From assembly GCA_022826745.1 (NCBI GenBank), contig JAJDUI010000008.1, positions 331,283 to 395,282 on the forward strand: a stretch of 64,000 nt of DNA. The letters are read 5' to 3'. Below the pieces are notes generated by a model. That model worked only from the letters and a program-made list of their open reading frames with translations, was not told the DNA's origin and did no database searches. Shown here piece after piece: positions 1 through 6,697 of this stretch. The stretch comes from Thermoanaerobaculia bacterium. Its GTDB lineage: Bacteria > Acidobacteriota > Thermoanaerobaculia > Multivoradales > Multivoraceae. Both the position numbers and the translations under genes were made by a program. Numbering within the stretch: position 1 is the stretch's first letter; each line of letters starts with the position of its first letter.

Positions 1-38
1 CCGCGGTTGCTGATCAGGACCCGTTCGAGGTTGGCCAT
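1..38 (-). CDS. Acyl-CoA carboxylase, biotin carboxylase subunit (N-terminal fragment)
   Basis: Only the first 12 full codons lie in the window; the gene continues leftwards beyond base 1. They read MANLERVLISNRG, which matches the very conserved N-terminus of biotin carboxylases (the family opens with F-x-[KR]-V-L-I-A-N-R-G-E-I-A). In this family the subunit carboxylates biotin with ATP and bicarbonate to feed acetyl-, propionyl- or methylcrotonyl-CoA carboxylase; which substrate applies cannot be told from this fragment. No good Shine-Dalgarno sits before the ATG. It is divergent from the neighbouring acetyltransferase, with about 120 bp between the two starts. Confidence 0.7.
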   Translation of the reverse strand, partial: MANLERVLISNR

Positions 39-160
39 GTGAGGTGGTTTCCCGGCATGTGAGCCGATTCCATGGTGGTGCGGGAGGTCAGGAGAATACA
101 GGCGGCGGCGTTACAATCCGCCGCTCTTCCCGGACCGCCCCGGTCCGTTCGATGGATCCG

Positions 161-655
161 ATGGCCTTCACCTTCCGCACTGCCACGGACGCTGACGCCG
201 CGGCGCTGGTCGCGCTCGTCAACGACGCCTTCGAGATCGAGGCGGACACCCTGACCGGCGACCGGATTGAGCTTTCGGACGTGAGAAACCGCTTGAGACG
301 CGGCTCATTCCTCGTGTGTGACGCCGAGTCGGGCGGCATGGCGGGCTGCGTCTATGTCGAACTTCGCGGCGAGACCGGCTACCTCGGTCTGGTGTCCGTC
401 GCGTCCACGCGGCAGAGCCTCGGGCTGGGCCGGGATCTGATGGCCGCGGCCGAGGACTGGTTGCGCCAGGCGGGGTGCGGCGTCTGCCAGCTCTGGGTGC
501 TCAGCACCCGGCCGGAACTGCTGGACTGGTATGGCCGGAGGGGTTACCGCGTGGTTCGGCGGGAACCGTTCGAGGCGGTCAACCCGCCGCCGACGAGAAA
601 GCCGCTTCGGCCGGTTCACTTCGAGGTGATGGAGCGCGATCTGACCGCCGACTAG
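161..655 (+). CDS. GNAT family N-acetyltransferase
   Basis: A 164-residue GNAT-fold acetyltransferase, expected to move an acetyl group from acetyl-CoA to an amine; the substrate is unknown. The fold shows in the opening FTFRTATDADAAALVALVN (strand 1/helix 1), the central strand GYLGLVSVA followed by the acetyl-CoA loop R-x-x-x-L-G-L-G, and the C-terminal L-D-W-Y-G-R-R-G-Y segment typical of the last helix and strand. The frame stays open upstream to base 44, but the added residues do not look like GNAT sequence; ATG at 161 (or 152) puts the first fold strand at the N-terminus. It converges with the next gene, with one base between the stop codons. Confidence 0.8.
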   Translation: MAFTFRTATDADAAALVALVNDAFEIEADTLTGDRIELSDVRNRLRRGSFLVCDAESGGMAGCVYVELRGETGYLGLVSVASTRQSLGLGRDLMAAAEDWLRQAGCGVCQLWVLSTRPELLDWYGRRGYRVVRREPFEAVNPPPTRKPLRPVHFEVMERDLTAD

Positions 656-656
656 C

Positions 657-1286
657 CTACGGCTCCCTGAGCGCGTCGTAGAGATCGAGCAGCTGGCGTC
701 GGAACCGTCGTTCCTGGATCTGGTCCTCGAGCAGCCGTTTGAAGTCGTCTCTCGAGGGTAGGTAACGGCCCATCTGCGATACCAGTGAGAACTTCTCGGT
801 GTCCGCGAAGCGGGCGTCGAGTTCGAGCAGGGCGTCGTAGTAGTCGAAGTCGTTCTTGATCAGGTCGGTCTCCCCGGCTTCGGCCATGACCAGGGCGACC
901 CGGTGGTAGGGCGCCATGAGCGACCTCGTCGATCCGGGAGTTTCGTGGGCGACGATCTTCACTTCGTCGCCGACGGCGAATCGGTCGCGCAGTTCCCGTC
1001 CGGTGAGCGGCCGCTTCGCGCAGTTCCCGTCCGTCGTTTCGACGGTCACCGCGTAGCGCGAGCGGGCCCGGGGCAGGTGAACGGCCTCTTCGACCTGGAC
1101 CTCGAGCTGGAAGGCGCCGTCGTCTTCCAGAGGCAGCGCGGCCGCCTCGGTCACGAAACCGCGGAAGACATAGATGTCCTGGGGGAAGAGGCCGTGGAGT
1201 TCTGGGCCGGGACAGTCCTGGGCGGTTGCGGTGCCCGCGGTCAGGGCCGCGCACCACGCGACGGTGCCGATCGCGGTTCTCCTCAT
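657..1286 (-). CDS. Secreted protein of unknown function
   Basis: A 209-residue protein that I do not recognise. Residues 1-22 form a Sec signal peptide (MRR, a hydrophobic stretch, then A-T-A-Q), so the mature protein starts near Q23 with a cysteine at 25 (DCPGPELHG). The following about 80 residues read as alternating beta strands (VFRGFVTEAAALPLE, FQLEVQVEEAVHLP, YAVTVETTD, GDEVKIVAHE), reminiscent of a small OB-like barrel with a second cysteine in DGNCAKRP. The C-terminal third is charged and helical. Its ATG overlaps the stop of the MATE gene by four bases (ATGA), so the two are probably co-translated. The role is unknown. Confidence 0.65.
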   Translation of the reverse strand: MRRTAIGTVAWCAALTAGTATAQDCPGPELHGLFPQDIYVFRGFVTEAAALPLEDDGAFQLEVQVEEAVHLPRARSRYAVTVETTDGNCAKRPLTGRELRDRFAVGDEVKIVAHETPGSTRSLMAPYHRVALVMAEAGETDLIKNDFDYYDALLELDARFADTEKFSLVSQMGRYLPSRDDFKRLLEDQIQERRFRRQLLDLYDALREP

Positions 1287-2719
1287 GCCGGCTCCGCCGC
1301 CTTGGCCGCCGTGTCCACCGTCAGTCCGCGGGCGCCGGCGTCGAGCGGAGACTCGGCGCGCCCGATCCTGTCGATCGCCTGGCGCAGGCCGGCCGCGAGC
1401 CAGACGAGGGCGATCGAGGCCGAGATGACGGTGCCGATCAGGGACGAGTACCAGACCCACTGCACCGGTCCGCGCAGCCAGAAGGTCACTGCCCAGGCCA
1501 GCGGTGCGCTGATCAGGACGACCCGCAGCAGGGACAGCCAGAGCTCCGGGGAGCCGCGGCCCAGTCCCTGCAGGCTGCGGCCGGTAAGGATCGAGACGCC
1601 GATGAAGGGATAGGCGAAGACGACGACTCGCAGGTAGTCGACGCCCAGGGAGCGGATACCGGGACTGTCGGTGAAGAAGGCGACGAGACCGGGAGCGAGC
1701 ACGTAGAACGCGACGGCGATCGCGATGCTGAGCAGGATCGTCCGCACCATCGCGTAGCGGACGATCTCCCGCAGCAGATCGCCGCGCCGCGCGCCGTAGA
1801 ACATGCCGACCAGTGTCACCAGGCCGGAAGCGACCGCGACCTGCGGCAGGATGACGACGTGGTCGAGGCGGCTGCCGATCTGAAGCGCGGCCACCGCGTC
1901 CGGCGTGTGCTCGACCAGGATGCGGTTGAGCACGCCGCCGCCGAGCGACATGACCAGAAACGACAGCGAGGCGGGCAAGCCGATGACGCAGATGCTGCGA
2001 ATGATCGCGCTGTCGTAGCGGAAGTTCCGGAGGTCGAAGCGGACGTAGGAGAGTTTGGCCACGAACAGCAGGTAGACGAAGGTCACGGCGGCCGCCGCCT
2101 GGCTGACGATCGTCGCCAGGGCGGCGCCGGCGACCCCCATGCCGAAGGTGAAGATGAACAGGGGGTCGAGCGCGATGTTCAGAACGGTGGCGGCGCCCTG
2201 GACCATGACCGGCGTCTTCACGTTGCCCTCGCCCGAGAGGATCGACCGGAAGAAGACGGCCAGGATCATGAAGGGATAGCCGCAGGCGAGCACGCGGAAG
2301 TAGCTCCAGGCCTGGGGTACGAGTTCGGCCGGCACGCCGAGTGCGTGGAGCAGGGGAATGCCGAAGACGAGCGCGGAACCGGTCGTCAGCGCGGCGACGA
2401 GCGCGCCGATCAGCACCGAGTGCTCCGCGGCCCGGTCGGCGCGAACCCGGTCGCGGGCGCCGATGGCCTGCGCGATCACCGCGGTGATGCCGGTGCCCAG
2501 GCCGAAGGTCACGCCCATCGCCAGGAACACGAGCGGCATGTTGAAGGCGAGGGCGGTCAGCGCCTCCGGGCTCACCCGGCCGACGAAGAACATGTCGACG
2601 ATCATGTAGAGCGTCTGGATCGACATGCCGATCAGGATCGGCATCGCCAGCAGCCACAGCGCCCGCCGCGGATTCTCGACGAAGCGGTCGAGACGGTCGG
2701 CCCCCGGTCGCTCCTGCAT
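1283..2719 (-). CDS. MATE family efflux transporter
   Basis: A 478-residue inner-membrane transporter of the multidrug and toxin extrusion family, which exports organic cations or other small molecules using a proton or sodium gradient. It has about 12 hydrophobic segments in two similar halves. Family hallmarks include the first-helix motif LAMPILIGMSIQTLYMIVDMFFVG, the conserved GLGTGITAVIAQAIGA of helix 2-3, and ILSGEGNVKTPVMV ahead of helix 5. The length is normal. The downstream small secreted protein is translationally coupled. The substrate cannot be inferred. Confidence 0.9.
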   Translation of the reverse strand: MQERPGADRLDRFVENPRRALWLLAMPILIGMSIQTLYMIVDMFFVGRVSPEALTALAFNMPLVFLAMGVTFGLGTGITAVIAQAIGARDRVRADRAAEHSVLIGALVAALTTGSALVFGIPLLHALGVPAELVPQAWSYFRVLACGYPFMILAVFFRSILSGEGNVKTPVMVQGAATVLNIALDPLFIFTFGMGVAGAALATIVSQAAAAVTFVYLLFVAKLSYVRFDLRNFRYDSAIIRSICVIGLPASLSFLVMSLGGGVLNRILVEHTPDAVAALQIGSRLDHVVILPQVAVASGLVTLVGMFYGARRGDLLREIVRYAMVRTILLSIAIAVAFYVLAPGLVAFFTDSPGIRSLGVDYLRVVVFAYPFIGVSILTGRSLQGLGRGSPELWLSLLRVVLISAPLAWAVTFWLRGPVQWVWYSSLIGTVISASIALVWLAAGLRQAIDRIGRAESPLDAGARGLTVDTAAKAAEPA

Positions 2720-2838
2720 CGGCGGAGGTTATCCCGGGCTTCCGGCCTCTGAGCGCCACGCGGATCGGGACGGGTTTCTTGCTGTATAGTCCGGCCCAAC
2801 TGCACCCCAAGCCACGCCAAGAAGGCACAGGAGGTCCC

Positions 2839-4578
2839 ATGTCCCGACCCGCTCCGTCCACCCTGGTCGCGCTGACCAGCTTCGCGATCCTTGCGCTCGT
2901 TGCGTCGACAACCGTCGCGGCCGCTCCGAACGCGAACAACCTCGACGCGCCGTTGACCGTCTACACGGGCTCGGTCGTCGGCAACGACGGCGAGCCGATC
3001 CGCGGCGCCACCGTGTCGCTGTTCTCGACCGACGAGCAGCGCAGCATCTCGGTCTACAGCCAACCGGACGGCACCTACAAGTTGCCCGCCGTCCCCGCCG
3101 GCAAGTACAAGCTCCGCGTCCGCCTGATGGGCTGGCTCGACGAGTGGAAGGACCTCAAGGAAACGACCGAGCCGACACCGATCCAGGTCCGGTTGCGCCA
3201 GGCCGAGGGTTGGGCGCTTCAGTCGCAGCGCCCTGCGCACGACCTGATGAACATGCTGGAGTGGGAGGACGAGGCGGACGCGCTGAACTTCAAGATGATG
3301 TGCGCCTACTGCCACCAGGTCGGCACCGTCGGCTTCCGTTCGCCCGAGGAGCCGGTCGACTGGGAGGTCATGCTGACCCGGATGGACGGCTTCCAGGGCC
3401 TGTACAAGCACACCCAGGACGTCCTGGTCAACAAGATCGTCGACGTCTACGGCCGCGACGCGGAAGAGAACTGGACGGACTTCGATCCGCCTGAGTCGCC
3501 GTCCGGCGAGTCGCTCAAGGGCGAGGTCCGCGAGTGGCTGATGGGCGACCAGGCCGGCGCCGTGATCCACGACCTCGAGCTCGGCGACGACGGTCTCGTC
3601 TACACCGTCGACATGGCCCAGGACGTGATCGAAACCCTCGACCCGGCCACCGGCGAGCGGGCCTTCTACACCGTTCCCGGCGGCAAGGACTACCTCTCGC
3701 CGTCCAGCCCGACGACCGGTATCCACTCGATCGAGAAGGCCGAGGACGGCAACATGTGGGTCACCCTCGCCTACTCGGGCCAGATGGGTGAGTTCGACGT
3801 CGAGACGAAGGAATGGCGGCTCGGCTCCGGCCGTACCGCTCCGCGTCCGCGCGGCGGCTACCCGCACACCCTGCGCTTCGCGCCGGACGGGATCCTCTGG
3901 TGGACCGACGCGGGCAGCCCGAACGGCGTCGGCGTCATGTCGCTCGACCCGGAGACCTGGGACGGCAAGCGCTGGGAAGTCACCGAGTACAAGCTGCCGA
4001 CCAAGGACCAGGTCCGCGGCGGCGGCGCCCGCGGCGAGTCCCGCGGCGTGACCCCCTACGGCATCGACGTGGCGCCGAACGGCCATGTCTTCTACAGCAA
4101 GCTGAACGGCCAGCGCGTCGGCCGGATCCGTCCGCAACTCGACGCCGACGATTCCGAGCGGATCGTCGAGTGGCGGCCGCCCGTCCACGGCCCGCGCCGT
4201 CTGCACGTGGCCCCCGACGGCATCGTCTGGGTGCCGGGCTGGGCTTCGGGCGATGTCGCGTCGTTCAACGAGGAGACGGAAGAGTGGAAGGTCTACGACC
4301 TGCCGCACGGCCCGAACTCGCTGCCCTACGCGCTGAACATCAACCCGACCAACGGCGAGGTCTGGATCACCGGCACCGGCACGGACTCGATGCTGCGCTT
4401 CGATCCGAAGACGGAGAAGTTCGTCGAGTACCGGATGCCGATGATGGTCACCTACACCCGCGAGATCGAGTTCGATGAACAGGGCAACGCCTGGACCACG
4501 AACTCGAACGCTCCGTCCCGTCACGCCGAGCACCGCCAGGGCTCCGTGCTGATGATCTCCTCGGGCGGCGGCGAGTAG
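2839..4578 (+). CDS. Secreted streptogramin-lyase-like beta-propeller with carboxypeptidase-regulatory domain and haem c motif
   Basis: A 579-residue exported protein. AGGAGGT ends four bases before the ATG and fixes this start over one 60 bases upstream. Residues 1-28 are a signal peptide. Residues 40-120 form a carboxypeptidase-regulatory-like beta sandwich (GSVVGNDGEPIRGATVSLF, then DGTYKLPAVPAGKYKLRV). Residues 155-159 are C-A-Y-C-H, a c-type haem attachment motif preceded by MM. From about residue 260 the repeats resemble the Vgb (virginiamycin B lyase) propeller: DGxVxxTD, GxPHTLRFAPDGILWWTD, PYGIDVAPNGHVFY. Vgb itself is a cytoplasmic antibiotic lyase without haem; this protein is more likely a periplasmic redox or binding protein. 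A hairpin terminator follows. Confidence 0.8.
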   Translation: MSRPAPSTLVALTSFAILALVASTTVAAAPNANNLDAPLTVYTGSVVGNDGEPIRGATVSLFSTDEQRSISVYSQPDGTYKLPAVPAGKYKLRVRLMGWLDEWKDLKETTEPTPIQVRLRQAEGWALQSQRPAHDLMNMLEWEDEADALNFKMMCAYCHQVGTVGFRSPEEPVDWEVMLTRMDGFQGLYKHTQDVLVNKIVDVYGRDAEENWTDFDPPESPSGESLKGEVREWLMGDQAGAVIHDLELGDDGLVYTVDMAQDVIETLDPATGERAFYTVPGGKDYLSPSSPTTGIHSIEKAEDGNMWVTLAYSGQMGEFDVETKEWRLGSGRTAPRPRGGYPHTLRFAPDGILWWTDAGSPNGVGVMSLDPETWDGKRWEVTEYKLPTKDQVRGGGARGESRGVTPYGIDVAPNGHVFYSKLNGQRVGRIRPQLDADDSERIVEWRPPVHGPRRLHVAPDGIVWVPGWASGDVASFNEETEEWKVYDLPHGPNSLPYALNINPTNGEVWITGTGTDSMLRFDPKTEKFVEYRMPMMVTYTREIEFDEQGNAWTTNSNAPSRHAEHRQGSVLMISSGGGE

Positions 4579-4602
4579 GCTGGCTCGACTCAGACGCAGT
4601 TC

Positions 4603-4633
4603 GACGGCCGGTCCTTCGGGGCCGGCCGTCTTG
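4603..4633 (+). terminator. Rho-independent terminator hairpin
   Basis: A 12-bp stem (4603-4614 with 4619-4630, one G-U pair) closes on a UUCG tetraloop and is followed by a short, only moderately T-rich run. It lies 25 bases after the stop of the propeller gene, and this is the strongest terminator-like hairpin I noticed in the window. Confidence 0.7.
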
Positions 4634-4746
4634 CGTTCCGGGCTTGTCTGCCGAGCCGACAACAGGCAGGTAGTCCGGGCGCCGGGTGCTAGCGTGGTCC
4701 TACAGGTGCTTCAGATGCGACAGCTCGGTGCTGGGGAACGACAACG

Positions 4747-5205
4747 GTGAGTGATTCGTACGAGAGGAGCGCCGCGGAAAGACGGGGTGAGCAGGTGGCC
4801 CCGGGCATGCGGTGGGTGTTCTTCTGGTTTCTCCTCACCTTCTACGGCATCTCACTGATCCTGGTCGTTCGACTGCCGAGTGACCGTTCCTGGCTGCTCT
4901 ATCTGCCGCTTGCGGTGCTGACTCTTGCCGTCGCTTGCGTGGTGGCCGTAGCCAGGCGCGCGTACGATGCCAGTGCCGACAAGCCGGCAACCCTGATGGC
5001 TCGGCTCGACCTGGTCCCCGACGGTTTCGTCCGGTGCCTGCACGTGGTCGGTCTGGCGGTTCTGATCTCAGCCCTGATAGGTGGCTGGCAGCGCGAGACC
5101 GGGACCACGGACTTCTGGTCAGCAGGGACGTTCACCGGAATGGGTCTCCTGATGCTGGCGATGTGCTGCGGGCCCAGGCCGTTCCGCTTCCGCCGGCGCC
5201 GCTGA
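4747..5205 (+). CDS. Small integral membrane protein, unknown
   Basis: A 152-residue protein starting at GTG, with four hydrophobic stretches (about residues 22-42, 50-68, 97-112 and 126-142) and an arginine-rich C-terminus (PRPFRFRRRR). I recognise no family. The helix pattern predicts an inner-membrane protein with both ends in the cytoplasm. It follows a terminator, so it should have its own promoter, but none is convincing. The next gene is another small multi-helix membrane protein on the same strand with a similarly charged N-terminal tail; the two may be functionally linked or distant duplicates. Confidence 0.5.
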   Translation: MSDSYERSAAERRGEQVAPGMRWVFFWFLLTFYGISLILVVRLPSDRSWLLYLPLAVLTLAVACVVAVARRAYDASADKPATLMARLDLVPDGFVRCLHVVGLAVLISALIGGWQRETGTTDFWSAGTFTGMGLLMLAMCCGPRPFRFRRRR

Positions 5206-5329
5206 GTCGTGGCATGCCTTGGCTGGTGGCGACCACAGTCGTGTGACGATAGGCCTTCGGCTGATGGACAGCGACAAGGACGATCGCGATGGTCCTACGG
5301 ACCAGGCTAGTCATAGCTAGACTCGGTCG

Positions 5330-5851
5330 GTGGACGCCAGCGATCCAGAACCGGTTTCCGAGCCGACCCGTCCGCTGGGCGCGGGGGAGGAGCGCCGGTA
5401 CCAGATATGGGCGGTCATCGCGTCGTTCATGGTTGTCGTCGAGTTGTTCTTCGATGGCTTTCCGGAAGGTCCCGACGCCGGTTCCTGGGGAGAGGCCAGA
5501 CGGCCGCTGTTCATCGTCGCGGCCGGCGTACTGACGCTCGTCCTCCTGGGGTTCGTCCAGGCCAGGTGGGGTAGGCGCGAACGCGGGGACGGTTGGAGCG
5601 TCCGGCCGCGGGTGCTCGGCGGCTATCCCCCGTGGTTTGGTTTCGCGGCCTTCGGTCTGGGGCTCGTCGGAGTGGGATTGTACGTCTACGCCGTCTTCTG
5701 GTCCCTCCGCGAGGGAGGATCGCTTCATGTCCTCGAGCGGCGGGTCGCCGTGATTCTGTTGATCGGTTCTGTCGCCTTCACAAACCTCATTTCGTGGCTG
5801 TCGAACCGCGACACCTCTCGCGGACGGGGCGTTCCTAGAACGAGTACCTGA
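5330..5851 (+). CDS. Small integral membrane protein, unknown
   Basis: A 173-residue protein opening with GTG and an acidic, proline-rich tail (DASDPEPVSEPTRP), followed by four hydrophobic segments at about residues 27-43, 61-80, 105-125 and 138-155. No known motif was found. The topology resembles the preceding membrane protein. Its last 17 bases overlap the 3' end of the convergent DUF481 gene, which argues that one of the two stop regions is imprecise or that the genes are tightly packed. Existence is supported by hydrophobic periodicity rather than by homology. Confidence 0.45.
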   Translation: MDASDPEPVSEPTRPLGAGEERRYQIWAVIASFMVVVELFFDGFPEGPDAGSWGEARRPLFIVAAGVLTLVLLGFVQARWGRRERGDGWSVRPRVLGGYPPWFGFAAFGLGLVGVGLYVYAVFWSLREGGSLHVLERRVAVILLIGSVAFTNLISWLSNRDTSRGRGVPRTST

Positions 5852-6686
5852 GCGAGTTCGACAGCACGACATCCGTCTCCTTGACGCCCGTGGGTGGCTC
5901 GCTGTCGTGCATGACGTTCAGGCTGATCGCCAGGGCGAGGCGGCGGAAGAGCTGGATCTCGAATGAGGTCTCGGACAGCAGGCGATAGTCCTGCAGCCGG
6001 TCGAATCGCGGTTGGGCGTAGAGGGTGTGGACGAGGCGGAGACGCTCGTCTTCGCTGTTGTAGCGGACCGTCAGGTAGTTCGTCGAGCGGTGGTCCTCGC
6101 TGCGCCGGTCGTCGGGGAGTGCCGCCGGGAGATCCAGGTTTTCCCGTTCGAGCATGTAGCCGGCGCCGGCGAAGACCTCGGCTCGAGAGCCCTGCATGAG
6201 CCGGAAACGGCCGCCGCCGCCGAACAGCAGCCGCTGTTCGAGCCGGATGAACTCGTTGAACTGATGCTGACCGAACACCTCGTACGAGACCCGGGGGCTG
6301 TGCCGGCGGATGAAACGCAGGTGGCTCAGAGCGTTGTTGACGTAACGGTTGTCGTTCAGCCGGGTGAACGCGTAGTTCGACGTCAGGAAGACGACATTGG
6401 CGGGGCCTTCGGAGTCCGCAACCGTCTCGCCGGCCTCCTCGGCTCCGGCCGGCAGCGGCGGCCAGGCGTACTGGAGGCGGACGCCGGCCCCGAGGATCTC
6501 GCGCTCGGTGTTGCCTCGTTGGAGGGCGGCGCTGACATCGAAGGTTCCGGCCCACCCCGGTTGGTCGGCGCCGACCCGCATCTTCTCGGTGTTGACCTGG
6601 GCGGCGGCGGGGGCCACCAGCGCGGCGGCGGCCACGGCGGCAACGAGCAGGCGTACGGCAACGGCGCATCGGCTTGTACGTCTCAT
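5835..6686 (-). CDS. DUF481-type outer-membrane beta-barrel protein
   Basis: A 283-residue protein with a clear signal peptide (residues 1-30, ending APAAAQ). The mature part alternates polar and aromatic residues in amphipathic strands and ends in S-L-R-Y-S-F, the terminal phenylalanine typical of proteins inserted by the Bam complex. The pattern W-A-G-T-F-D-V-S-A-A-L-Q-R-G-N-T-E near the N-terminus is the DUF481/YdiY signature (G-x-x-x-x-G-N-T). The function of the family is poorly known. It is 11 bases downstream of the serine hydrolase and on the same strand, so the two probably form an operon. Confidence 0.75.
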   Translation of the reverse strand: MRRTSRCAVAVRLLVAAVAAAALVAPAAAQVNTEKMRVGADQPGWAGTFDVSAALQRGNTEREILGAGVRLQYAWPPLPAGAEEAGETVADSEGPANVVFLTSNYAFTRLNDNRYVNNALSHLRFIRRHSPRVSYEVFGQHQFNEFIRLEQRLLFGGGGRFRLMQGSRAEVFAGAGYMLERENLDLPAALPDDRRSEDHRSTNYLTVRYNSEDERLRLVHTLYAQPRFDRLQDYRLLSETSFEIQLFRRLALAISLNVMHDSEPPTGVKETDVVLSNSLRYSF

Positions 6687-6697
6687 GGCGCGCAACG

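Noticed and set aside
657..2939. Fused reading of MATE-region and secreted protein as one 760-residue protein
   Set aside because: The first 540 residues are an out-of-frame reading of the MATE gene, and the signal peptide at 1286 marks the true start.
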